DNA from: Kiritimatiellota bacterium
Lineage (GTDB): Bacteria; Verrucomicrobiota; Kiritimatiellia; RFP12; UBA1067
DNA length: 14,567 nucleotides
Direction: 5' to 3'
Assembly: GCA_009777165.1 (NCBI GenBank)
Contig: WRML01000018.1
Location: 1 to 14,567 of the forward strand
Numbering within the stretch: position 1 is the first letter of the stretch; each line of letters opens with the position of its first letter. This document shows, piece by piece, positions 1 to 6,512 of this stretch. Both the position numbers and the translations under genes were made by a program. The notes beneath the pieces were generated by a model. It made no database searches. It was not told the origin of the DNA and worked only from the letters and a program-made list of their open reading frames with translations.

Positions 1-69
1 GCCGAAACAGGGCGAACTTCTATAACGTTCAAAAGACAAGGATTTTTTTGCGGCCCGATGCGGTCCTCT

Positions 70-215
70 GGAGTGCGGCGGCTCGCCGCCGCTTTCATGC
101 GTGGGGCTTGCCCCACGCACCAGCGACCGGGCGGACACACGGGTCCGCCCCTACAACCGTCCCTACGCGGGGGCGAGCCCCCGCGACGAAAAGCGGCGGC
201 AAGCCGCCGCACTCC
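70..215. repeat. Array of five GC-rich hairpins bounded by near-identical inverted ends
   Basis: There are five consecutive palindromes: 75-92 (8-bp stem, centre TC), 99-118 (9-bp stem, centre TT), 129-150 (8-bp stem, 6-base loop), 166-185 (9-bp stem, centre GA) and 193-210 (8-bp stem, centre AA). The outermost 25 bases, 70-94 and 191-215, are inverted copies with one mismatch, and this includes the non-palindromic flanks GGAGT and CTT, so the block has terminal inverted repeats. No transposase is present. It could be a MITE- or REP-like non-autonomous element, or a transcript-end structure. The stems are seen directly; the element interpretation is inference. Confidence 0.75.
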
Positions 216-262
216 ATAGGTTACGCTTTCTCGACACAGGCGCGAGGGCTTTCAGCCTTTTG
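203..262. repeat. Dispersed 60-base repeat, copy 1
   Basis: This stretch matches 6523-6582 at 52 of 60 positions without gaps, including an identical 18-base core, TCGACACAGGCGCGAGGG. It starts inside the fifth hairpin of the left array and ends in a small GGCTTTCAGCC palindrome. Both copies lie just beyond the 3' end of a gene: the minus-strand DUF1080 gene here and the plus-strand FMN-binding gene at the other copy. This suggests an intergenic repeat family tolerated at gene ends. Confidence 0.8.
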
Positions 263-274
263 CGTCAACACGCC

Positions 275-946
275 CTAAAACTCCTCGTCCTTGGGCTTGT
301 CGTCGGGCAGGGGTTCGGTGATTTTCGTGAGCGTGAAGTTGCGCCATTTCGCATGCGTGTCATAGGAGCAGAGGCCGAGCGGCTTGGTCTTGTCAATGTC
401 GCTTCCGGTACGCAGGGAGAACTGCGACGCCTTTTCGTACTGGACGCGGGCGTAGTAGAGCTTGTCGTCCAGAAATACCTGCATGACGTTCGGCATGACC
501 CGGACACGCAGTGTGTACCAGCGGTTGTCCTCGAACGTGATCCCGCGTGTCCACTGGTTCTCCGCGGCGCTCATGTAGTTGAAGCACGAGATCCCGCACA
601 CCATCCCTCCCCATCCGCCGATGATCACCGAACAGAAGCTGTCCTCAATCGGAAGCGTCAACCCGATAAAGAAATCCGACCCCTCCGCGCGCATCGCCTC
701 AAGTTTCAGCTCATACGACATCGTCGGCATCGGGTTGGTGTACGCGATACCGCTGAACGGGCCCCCCGCCGCGCACGAGACCGCGCCATCCGGCAAAACC
801 TTGACCGCGCCATCACCACCAAACTCGACTACCTTCCATCCCGACAGATCCTTCCCGTTAAACAACGGTACCGTCTCATCCGCGCACACGCTACACGCGC
901 CCACTATACTCGCGCCGATTAAGGCAACGATTTTCTTCGTCTTCAT
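275..946 (-). CDS. Secreted DUF1080 / 3-keto-disaccharide hydrolase-like lipoprotein
   Basis: This is a 223-residue exported protein of the DUF1080 family (3-keto-disaccharide hydrolase domain, concanavalin-like beta-sandwich). The start LFNGKDLSGWKV at residues 28-39 is the classic family opening. GGWGGMVCGIS (110-120), ENRWYTLRVRV-like 140-150 and the late WRNFTL strand (201-206) complete the fold. The N-terminus MKTKK plus a hydrophobic stretch is a signal peptide. VGAC at 15-18 resembles a lipobox, so Cys18 may be lipidated; cleavage after VCA (20-22) is the alternative. GGAGG (953-957) stands six bases before the ATG and fixes the start. It follows rpe after 26 bases on the same strand, so the two are probably co-transcribed. 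Family members act on 3-keto-glycosides; the substrate here is unknown. The C-terminal 10 residues are acidic and disordered-looking. Confidence 0.85.
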   Translation of the reverse strand: MKTKKIVALIGASIVGACSVCADETVPLFNGKDLSGWKVVEFGGDGAVKVLPDGAVSCAAGGPFSGIAYTNPMPTMSYELKLEAMRAEGSDFFIGLTLPIEDSFCSVIIGGWGGMVCGISCFNYMSAAENQWTRGITFEDNRWYTLRVRVMPNVMQVFLDDKLYYARVQYEKASQFSLRTGSDIDKTKPLGLCSYDTHAKWRNFTLTKITEPLPDDKPKDEEF

Positions 947-972
947 TTCATCCCTCCATTGTGCCTTTGTGG

Positions 973-1638
973 TTAAAATCCGTTTCCTTGTTTTTCACAC
1001 AAATCCCTCATCCTCCGCACCGCCTCCCCCATGTCGGGTTGCTGGAACATAAAGCTCCCGGCGACAAACTGGTTCGCGCCATGCTCCGCGCATAACGCCG
1101 ATGTCTCGAAATTGATCCCGCCGTCCACCATGATGTTGAGCGCGGGGGTGTGCGCGCGCAACGCCTTGATTTTCGGTAGCACCTCCGGCATGAACGCCTG
1201 TCCCCCATATCCCGGGTTGACGGTCATAAACAGCACCTCACCGCACAGCGGCAGGTATGGGTACAGTACCTCCACGGGCGTCTGCGGGCGCGAGACCAGC
1301 CCTGGCCGCACCCCCCTCTGGCCGATCGCCCGCAACGTCTCCCAGACATCGCAATCGGCCTCGACGTGAATCAACAGGGCATCCGCCCCCGCGTCGGCGA
1401 AGCGGTCAACGTACAGGTCCGGGCGCGTCATCATCAGGTGCACGTCGCGGAACAGCGACGGGCAGACGCGCCTGCAGAGCTCCACCACATCCGGGCCGAA
1501 GCTCAGGTTCGGCACGAAATGCGCATCCATGATGTCCAGATGCAACGCATCCGCCCCGGCATCCGCGACGCGCCGGATTTCATCCGCCAGCCGCCCGAAA
1601 TCCGCCGCCAGCAACGAAGGTAGAATCTGAACATTCAT
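973..1638 (-). CDS. rpe: Ribulose-phosphate 3-epimerase
   Basis: This cytosolic TIM-barrel enzyme interconverts ribulose 5-phosphate and xylulose 5-phosphate in the pentose phosphate pathway. From the chosen Met the protein is 221 residues, the normal family length, and begins MNVQILPSLLAADFG, the usual first strand. Visible family motifs are LHLDIMDAHFVPN with the metal-binding His and Asp, DVHLMM, HVEAD, VNPGYGGQAF (phosphate/loop region), MVDGGIN with the catalytic Asp, and AGSFMF. The usual DGHF is DAHF here, a mild change. The frame stays open upstream to an ATG at 1680 that has AGGGG six bases before it, but those 14 extra residues do not match the family, and a good promoter overlaps them, so I prefer 1638. 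The DUF1080 gene follows after 26 bases. Confidence 0.93.
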   Translation of the reverse strand: MNVQILPSLLAADFGRLADEIRRVADAGADALHLDIMDAHFVPNLSFGPDVVELCRRVCPSLFRDVHLMMTRPDLYVDRFADAGADALLIHVEADCDVWETLRAIGQRGVRPGLVSRPQTPVEVLYPYLPLCGEVLFMTVNPGYGGQAFMPEVLPKIKALRAHTPALNIMVDGGINFETSALCAEHGANQFVAGSFMFQQPDMGEAVRRMRDLCEKQGNGF

Positions 1639-1645
1639 GGAGACC

Positions 1646-1674
1646 AGTATAGACGAACTGCCACACTTACACAA
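1646..1674 (-). promoter_or_regulatory. Candidate promoter of rpe, giving a near-leaderless mRNA
   Basis: Reading the minus strand, TTGTGT (1674-1669) and TATACT (1651-1646) are separated by exactly 17 bases. Transcription would begin about seven bases after the -10 box, near 1639, and the ATG is at 1638. There is no Shine-Dalgarno sequence between them. This fits a leaderless transcript. The sequence match is seen; promoter activity is inferred. Confidence 0.5.
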
Positions 1675-1715
1675 GCCCATACGCGACCCCTATTCGATCC
1701 ATCTGTCATCTGAGG

Positions 1716-3014
1716 TTACCGTCTCGTCGCATTGCGCGTGATGAGCGCCGCCTTGAGCGCGGGCAGATTCATCTCCACCTGCGCCGCGCCGGAGGTCACC
1801 GCCGCTTCCGCAACCGCATACGAGACCTCCACGAACAGGCGGCGGTCGAACGGCTTGGGGATGATGTACGACGGCCCGAACGCCAACGCCTCATCCGGGT
1901 ACACCGCCCGCACCTCGTCCGTCACGGGCCGGCGCGCCAGCTCCGCCAGCGCCTTCGCCGCCGCGACTTTCATCGGCGTGTTGATCGTCCGCGCCCGCAC
2001 GTCCAGCGCGCCCCGGAACAGGAACGGGAAGCCCAGCACGTTGTTGACCTGGTTCGGGAAATCCGACCGCCCCGTCGCCATCACGTAAGGCTTGCCGGAC
2101 AACGCCTCGGCGACGGCGGCGGGGTGTATCTCCGGGTTCGGGTTCGACATCGCAAAGATGGCCGGGAAGTCCGCCATGCGCCGCACGTCGCCGCCGCTCA
2201 CGCAGTCCGCGACCGACACCCCGACGAACACGTGGGCCCCCTCCAGCGCGTCGTTCAGCGTCTTGGTGCCCCCCCCTCTCACCGCATGGCGCCGCTTGTG
2301 GTCATTCAGGTCCGTGCGGCCCTCGTGGACGACCCCCTTGGTGTCGCACATGATTAAGTCGCGGACCCCGGCGGCCTTGCACATGTCCGCGATGCGGATG
2401 CCCGCCGCGCCCGCGCCGTTGACGACCACGCGCAGGTCCGGGAGCCCCCGCCCGCACAGCAGCGCGTAATTCATCACGCCCGCCAGCGTGATGACTGCCG
2501 TCCCCCACTGGTCATCATGGAACACGGGGATGTCCAGCATCGCGTCCAGCGTGTCCTCGATCTCGAAACACGCGGGCGCGGCGATGTCCTCGAGGTTGAT
2601 GCCCCCGTACATCGGCGCGAGCGCGGCGACGGTCTCGATGATGCGCCGGGGGTCTGTCCTGCCTTCGTCCCCCCACCCGGCGCGGCAACGCCCCAGCGGC
2701 ACCGGCCACGCGTCCACGTCGCCAAACGCCTTGAAGAGGACCGCCTTACCCTCCATCACCGGGATGGACGCTGCCGCGCCGAGGTCGCCCAGCCCTAGGA
2801 TGGCGGTCCCGTCCGAGACCACCGCCACGAGGTTTTTCTTTGCGGTGACATCGAAAACGCTTGGGGGGTTGTGTTTGATTTCATTCACCGCCTCCGCCAC
2901 CCCCGGCGTGTACGCGAGGCAAAGGTCCTGCTGCGTGTTCAGCGGCTTCGTCAGCCGCACGCCGACCTTACCCCCCTCATGGAATGTCAAAACAGATTCA
3001 CGGTTTACGTTCAT
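1716..3014 (-). CDS. Malic enzyme (malate dehydrogenase, oxaloacetate-decarboxylating)
   Basis: This is a 432-residue bacterial-type malic enzyme, which oxidatively decarboxylates malate to pyruvate and makes NADH or NADPH. Motifs from N to C: LAYTPGVAEAV with the catalytic Tyr (residue 35), TNP-like VSDGTAILGLGDLGA (67-80), GKAVLFKAFG with the catalytic Lys (95), GGINLEDI (137-144) and PVFHDD (163-168) carrying the metal ligands, then the Rossmann motif NGAGAAG (199-205), SNPNPEI (290-296) and FPNQVNNVLGFPF (319-331). It ends soon after the dinucleotide-binding domain, so there is no phosphotransacetylase extension. Two oddities are FHDDQW where the family normally has FHDDQH, and about ten extra residues near 108-119, followed by TDP. 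An upstream in-frame Met at 3080 adds 22 residues unlike the family; 3014 is preferred. There is no Shine-Dalgarno sequence. Confidence 0.93.
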   Translation of the reverse strand: MNVNRESVLTFHEGGKVGVRLTKPLNTQQDLCLAYTPGVAEAVNEIKHNPPSVFDVTAKKNLVAVVSDGTAILGLGDLGAAASIPVMEGKAVLFKAFGDVDAWPVPLGRCRAGWGDEGRTDPRRIIETVAALAPMYGGINLEDIAAPACFEIEDTLDAMLDIPVFHDDQWGTAVITLAGVMNYALLCGRGLPDLRVVVNGAGAAGIRIADMCKAAGVRDLIMCDTKGVVHEGRTDLNDHKRRHAVRGGGTKTLNDALEGAHVFVGVSVADCVSGGDVRRMADFPAIFAMSNPNPEIHPAAVAEALSGKPYVMATGRSDFPNQVNNVLGFPFLFRGALDVRARTINTPMKVAAAKALAELARRPVTDEVRAVYPDEALAFGPSYIIPKPFDRRLFVEVSYAVAEAAVTSGAAQVEMNLPALKAALITRNATRR

Positions 3015-3023
3015 AGAGAAAGG

Positions 3024-3029
3024 AGTATA
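3024..3029 (-). promoter_or_regulatory. Candidate -10 box of the malic enzyme gene
   Basis: TATACT reads on the minus strand and ends nine bases before the ATG at 3014. The predicted start of transcription would lie only two or three bases before the start codon. The intervening bases are pyrimidine-rich and contain no Shine-Dalgarno sequence. I find no good -35 box at normal spacing, so this is weaker than the rpe case. Confidence 0.35.
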
Positions 3030-3104
3030 CACCTTTCCGGGCTGGGAAAGACAGCCAAAAGAAGTGCTCACGTGAAACACGCTTCGGATGGCTCACATTG
3101 AGGG

Positions 3105-3133
3105 TTGACGTAGGGGTCAAATCGGTGTAATCT
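3105..3133 (+). promoter_or_regulatory. Candidate promoter of the oxidoreductase gene
   Basis: TTGACG (3105-3110) and TAATCT (3128-3133) are separated by 17 bases, a close match to a sigma-70-type promoter. Transcription would start near 3140, leaving a leader of about 100 bases before the ATG at 3242. No recognised riboswitch is evident in that leader. The same TAATCT -10 spelling recurs in front of the xylose-isomerase-like gene. Confidence 0.55.
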
Positions 3134-3241
3134 GTGTGTCGGAAAAAGAGTCATTGGCGGCGGATCACGAGTCCCGCGTCTCATGCGTTGAGCGCATTGT
3201 TCGGGCGTGACTGGTGATGCGTTCCTCAAAAAAGGATTTTT

Positions 3242-4645
3242 ATGGCCACGAAAAAAACGCTCGGGATGTACGAAAACTTCTCGCGCAGCGGGCGCGACAC
3301 ACGCGCCACGCATTACTGCGCGGGATGTGGGCATGGCATCATCAACAAGCTGATCGCGGAGGCGTTGGCGGAGATGGGCTTGCAGGATCGCGCCATCATG
3401 GTGGGGCCCGTCGGGTGCGGCGTGTTCGGATATTATTACTGGGACTGCGGCAACATCAGCGCGGCGCACGGTCGCGCGCATGCTGTGGCAACCGCTGTGA
3501 ACCGCACGGAGCGCGACGCGGTGGTCATGGCGTATCAGGGCGACGGCGATTTCGCCGCCATCGGGTTCAACAATTGTTTCCAGGCCGCGAGCCGCGGGGA
3601 ACATTTCGCGGCGTTCTTCGTGAACAACGCGATCTACGGCATGACCGGCGGGCAGATGGCGCCGACCACGCTCTCCGGCATGAAGACCATGACCACCCCC
3701 AACGGGCGCGACCCCGCAGTGGCGGGCTCCCCCCTGCACGTCTGCGAAGTCTTCAACCAGTTGGAGGCCCCCGTCTACATTGAGCGCGTCTCCGTGGCCG
3801 ACCCCCCCCGCATCATGAAGGCGAAGAAGGCGATCCGCAAAGCGCTCGAAATCCAGCGCGACGGCAAGGGCTACGCCATTGTCGAGATTATCGCGCCGTG
3901 CCCCACGAACATGGGCGTTGACGCGATCAAGGCGGTGGAGTTCTGCACCACGCAGATGGAAAAGGAGTTCCCCTTGGGGTGTTTCCGCGACCGCAGTGAG
4001 GGGGCGCCCCCTCGTCCGCCCCGTCCGCCAGCCCCCCCCCCCATGGAGTTTTTCGCGACCACGACGGGCGAAGAGGCCCCCCCCGCAGAGGTGGACGAGA
4101 CCTTCCGCGAGGTGCGCCTCAAATTCAGCGGGTTCGGCGGTCAGGGTATTTTGAGCCTCGGGCTGTGCGTCGCAGAGGCGGCACGCTTGGAGAAACGCTT
4201 CATCACGTGGTTCCCGACTTACGGGCCTGAGCAGCGTGGTGGCGCGGCAGCGTGTTCGGTCGTGATTTCGGGCAAGCCCATCGGGTCCCCGGCGGTGGAT
4301 CACCCCGACGTGCTGGTCTGCATGAACCAACCCTCCTACGAGCGATTCGTCGGGACGGTCGTGCAGGGGGGGACCGTGATTGTGGATGCGACCGTGACCC
4401 GCACCATCGAGCCGCCCGAAGGCGTGAGGCTCGTCGTGATGCCCGCCATCGAGCTTGCGACGAGACTGGGGGTTGCCAAGGCCGCCAACACCATGATGCT
4501 TGCCGCGCTCTCGCGCCTCGGCGTCACCCGCGTCTCGCGTGACAACCTGATCCGTGCGCTCCACGACAGCTTCGCAAAAAAGCCCGTGCTGGCAGAAAAG
4601 AACGTCGCGTTCTTTGAGACTGCGGAAAACGAAATTGGAGATTGA
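3242..4645 (+). CDS. Fused beta-gamma subunit of 2-oxoacid:ferredoxin oxidoreductase
   Basis: This 467-residue protein joins two subunits of a 2-oxoacid:ferredoxin oxidoreductase (KorB/VorB type plus KorC/VorC type), which converts a 2-oxoacid and CoA to acyl-CoA and CO2 while reducing ferredoxin. The beta part (1-250) has THYCAGCGHG (Cys26, Cys29), Cys59 and Cys220 as likely 4Fe-4S ligands, and a thiamine diphosphate motif GDGD (100-103) followed by VNN (127-129). Residues 251-290 are a Pro-rich linker. The gamma part (291-467) has FSGFGGQGILSLG and PTYGPEQRGGAAACSV. AAGGA (3232-3236) stands five bases before the ATG. The alpha subunit, which completes the active site, is not encoded in the window. 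The exact substrate (2-oxoglutarate, branched 2-oxoacid or other) cannot be read from this sequence. A C11 tract lies at the domain junction. Confidence 0.9.
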   Translation: MATKKTLGMYENFSRSGRDTRATHYCAGCGHGIINKLIAEALAEMGLQDRAIMVGPVGCGVFGYYYWDCGNISAAHGRAHAVATAVNRTERDAVVMAYQGDGDFAAIGFNNCFQAASRGEHFAAFFVNNAIYGMTGGQMAPTTLSGMKTMTTPNGRDPAVAGSPLHVCEVFNQLEAPVYIERVSVADPPRIMKAKKAIRKALEIQRDGKGYAIVEIIAPCPTNMGVDAIKAVEFCTTQMEKEFPLGCFRDRSEGAPPRPPRPPAPPPMEFFATTTGEEAPPAEVDETFREVRLKFSGFGGQGILSLGLCVAEAARLEKRFITWFPTYGPEQRGGAAACSVVISGKPIGSPAVDHPDVLVCMNQPSYERFVGTVVQGGTVIVDATVTRTIEPPEGVRLVVMPAIELATRLGVAKAANTMMLAALSRLGVTRVSRDNLIRALHDSFAKKPVLAEKNVAFFETAENEIGD

Positions 4646-4707
4646 ATATCGGATGGGGAGTAGGGGGGGGCCTCTCAGGGATTGCCGCATAACCTGTGGC
4701 ACAGGCG

Positions 4708-5790
4708 CTACAGAATCAGCATACAGTCGCCATAGCTGAAAAAGCGGTAACGTTCGGCGATGGCCACTTGGTAGGCGCGGAGGATGAACTCGCGCCCTGC
4801 CAAGGCGCTGACCATCATGAGAAGCGTTGAGCGCGGGATGTGGAAGTTGGTCAGCATCGCGTCCGTCGCCAGAAATGGATAGGGGGGGTAGATGAAGATG
4901 GAACTCGCACCGCTGGACGCCACCATGCGCCCGCCGTTCGCCGCCGCGACGGTCTCCAGCGTCCGCACCGTCGTACTGCCGACCGCCACCACACGCCCTC
5001 CCCGCGCCTGACAGGCGGCAAGCGCGTCCGCGGTGGTCTGCACCACACTGTAGCGCTCAGGGGTCATGCGGTGATCCTCGACCTCCCTCGCCTTGACGGG
5101 TTTGAACGTGCCGGGACCGACATGCAGCGTGACACTCGCGCGCCGCACCCCCTTCGTGTCCAATGCCCGGAACAGCGCGTCCGTGAAGTGAAGTCCCGCC
5201 GTGGGCGCGGCGATGGCGCCGGTCTCCCGTGCGTAGATGGTCTGGTAACGTTCGCGGTCGAGCCGCTCCATCCGCTCATCCCCTTTCTTGTCCCTACGGA
5301 CATACGGGGGGACCGGCGTGCGCCCATGTTTCTCCAGTACCGCCATCAGGGGGGCCAATGTGCGGAACAGGACCATGTACATCCCGTTTGCCAGTTGCCC
5401 GAGGATCTCCGCGTCAATCTCGCCGCCGCCAAACTGCGCCCGGAGTCCTGCCGTCGCGTGGCGCTTCGCGCCGCAGAAGCACGCCCAGCAGGCAACCCCT
5501 ATCCCCTTCTCCGCCCATTCCGGGACGGGCAGCGGATCAACGAGCAGCAGTTCTACCCCACCCCCGGAATCTGTCCACCTGCCGTTCAGCCGCGCGGGAA
5601 ATACGCGGGTATCGTTCAGGACGATCAGGTCGTCCGCAGTCAAGTAATCGGGCAAGTCATTCACGTGGCGGTGCTCGATGCACTCGCCGTTGCGGTGCAA
5701 CACCATCATGCGCGATGTCCCGCGCGTCTCCGGCGGCTCCTGCGCAATCAACTCCCTGGGCAACTCGTAATCGAAATCCAAAGTACGCAT
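4708..5790 (-). CDS. queA: S-adenosylmethionine:tRNA ribosyltransferase-isomerase
   Basis: QueA transfers and isomerises the ribose of S-adenosylmethionine onto 7-aminomethyl-7-deazaguanine in tRNA, forming epoxyqueuosine. The 360-residue protein from the chosen start has the normal length and begins with the family pattern DFDYELPRELIAQEP. Further hallmarks are LNDTRVFPARL, PTAGLHFT, LHVGPGTFKPVK, GSTTVRTLE and the C-terminal NFHIPRSTLLMMVSAL and RFFSYGDCMLIL. The frame is open to an ATG at 5922, but the 44 added residues are unlike the family and overlap the probable promoter. Met at 5799 (three residues earlier) is also possible. It is convergent with the oxidoreductase gene, with a 62-base gap, and divergent from the FMN-binding gene. 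No other queuosine gene is in the window. Confidence 0.95.
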   Translation of the reverse strand: MRTLDFDYELPRELIAQEPPETRGTSRMMVLHRNGECIEHRHVNDLPDYLTADDLIVLNDTRVFPARLNGRWTDSGGGVELLLVDPLPVPEWAEKGIGVACWACFCGAKRHATAGLRAQFGGGEIDAEILGQLANGMYMVLFRTLAPLMAVLEKHGRTPVPPYVRRDKKGDERMERLDRERYQTIYARETGAIAAPTAGLHFTDALFRALDTKGVRRASVTLHVGPGTFKPVKAREVEDHRMTPERYSVVQTTADALAACQARGGRVVAVGSTTVRTLETVAAANGGRMVASSGASSIFIYPPYPFLATDAMLTNFHIPRSTLLMMVSALAGREFILRAYQVAIAERYRFFSYGDCMLIL

Positions 5791-5800
5791 AATGGACATC

Positions 5801-5829
5801 AATATATCACGTCGGGTCATCCGTGACGA
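5801..5829 (-). promoter_or_regulatory. Candidate promoter of queA with almost no leader
   Basis: On the minus strand, TCGTCA (5829-5824) and TATATT (5806-5801) are 17 bases apart. The expected start of transcription, near 5794, is about four bases before the ATG at 5790. No Shine-Dalgarno sequence precedes the ATG. This repeats the close -10/ATG arrangement seen at rpe. Confidence 0.45.
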
Positions 5830-5881
5830 GCAGTTATCGTTTTTTGTTTTTGTTTTCCCGATGAAATCAACAACATGACAC

Positions 5882-5910
5882 TTGAAATCGTGCCCATCGC
5901 ATGATATATT
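5882..5910 (+). promoter_or_regulatory. Candidate promoter of the FMN-binding gene
   Basis: TTGAAA (5882-5887) and TATATT (5905-5910) have a 17-base spacer, and TGA directly before the -10 box gives an extended -10. Transcription would start near 5917, leaving about 25 bases before the ATG at 5942. It is divergent from the queA promoter, about 50 bases away. Confidence 0.6.
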
Positions 5911-5941
5911 ATTTTTTTTCACATTTCAGGGTTTTGGAAAA

Positions 5942-6469
5942 ATGATTAGGCTTGTGTTTGTTTTGACGGTCATCTGCGCGGTGAGCTCGGCATTGCTTGC
6001 GGCGGTGTACACAATCACGAAAGAGCCGATTGCCCTTGCGAAGGAACAGAGTAAAAGGCTGGCCGCCGCCCATGTGATGCCCGCAGGGCTCCCGGAGCCC
6101 GAGAAGGTGACCGTGGAGGGGGAAACCTTTTTCATCTGTCAGGTTGACGGCGAAATCGTCGCGGCCGCAGTTGTGGGACGTTCGCAGAACGGCTACGGTG
6201 GGTTGATTGAGTTGATGGTGGGTATCAGTGACGGTAAGCTCGTAGGTTACGAGGTGGTGTCGGCCACCGAGACGCCTGGCCTCGGCACAAAGATCGCCGG
6301 CGACGCATTCAAGAAACCGTTGATGGGGAAAGCGCTGACCAGCAATTGGACGCTGAAGAAAAACGGCGGCGACGTGGATGCCGTGACCGCCGCGACAATC
6401 TCCTCCCGTGCCGCGATTGAGTGCATCACGGATGCCATCGCGAAACTGGAACTGCTGGGAAAACGTTAA
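5942..6469 (+). CDS. RnfG/NqrC-like FMN-binding membrane protein
   Basis: This is a 175-residue protein with one N-terminal membrane anchor (residues 4-24) and an extracytoplasmic FMN-binding domain. Hallmarks of the RnfG/NqrC family are the GLIELMVGI segment (87-95), ETPGLGTKI (110-118) and DAVTAATISS (146-155). By analogy with RnfG and NqrC, FMN would be joined through a phosphoester to Thr152. The usual SGAT motif reads TAAT here, with Ala replacing Gly. In RnfG the flavin relays electrons between ferredoxin and NAD within an ion-pumping complex. The other Rnf genes are not in this window, so it may be an orphan or distant subunit. The start at 5942 is chosen because the upstream frame overlaps the promoter; the ribosome site is weak (GGAAAA). 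Confidence 0.85.
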   Translation: MIRLVFVLTVICAVSSALLAAVYTITKEPIALAKEQSKRLAAAHVMPAGLPEPEKVTVEGETFFICQVDGEIVAAAVVGRSQNGYGGLIELMVGISDGKLVGYEVVSATETPGLGTKIAGDAFKKPLMGKALTSNWTLKKNGGDVDAVTAATISSRAAIECITDAIAKLELLGKR

Positions 6470-6512
6470 GGGGTCGCTTAAAAAGAACGCGACACATTCG
6501 TTTGTAGCGTAT

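Larger units (their letters stand above)
1..274. other. Gene-free left edge with leader-like sequence and hairpin array
   Basis: I see no convincing gene here. Positions 21-26 read TATAAC (a -10-like box), 38-42 read AAGGA, and five bases later a TTG stands at 48-50. The AAGGATTTTT string is identical to the one in front of the oxidoreductase start at 3242. The frame opened by this TTG runs straight into GC-rich palindromes and codes for a low-complexity Arg/Pro/Ala-rich peptide, so I do not call it a gene. The rest is the hairpin array described separately. It lies downstream of the minus-strand gene at 275-946 and may act on the 3' end of that transcript. Confidence 0.6.

Noticed and set aside
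70..215. CRISPR array
   Set aside because: The palindromes differ from one another and there are no identical direct repeats with regular spacers or nearby cas genes.
48..278. Open frame from a TTG on the plus strand
   Set aside because: It encodes translated palindromic repeats rich in Arg, Pro and Ala, has no family resemblance, and overlaps the end of a well-supported minus-strand gene.
101..922. 273-codon plus-strand frame
   Set aside because: It is antisense to the DUF1080 gene at 275-946, which has a signal peptide, a ribosome site and family motifs. Long antisense frames are expected at this GC content.
3134..3241. Riboswitch in the oxidoreductase leader
   Set aside because: The leader is about 100 bases long but I recognise no conserved riboswitch core and no terminator or anti-terminator pair.
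3068..4702. 544-codon minus-strand frame
   Set aside because: It is antisense to the fused oxidoreductase, is rich in Arg, His and Gly, and shows no recognisable domain.
4693..4705. Terminator between the oxidoreductase gene and queA (CCTGTGGCACAGG)
   Set aside because: The stem has only five pairs with a 3-base loop, and neither strand has a convincing T-run after it.
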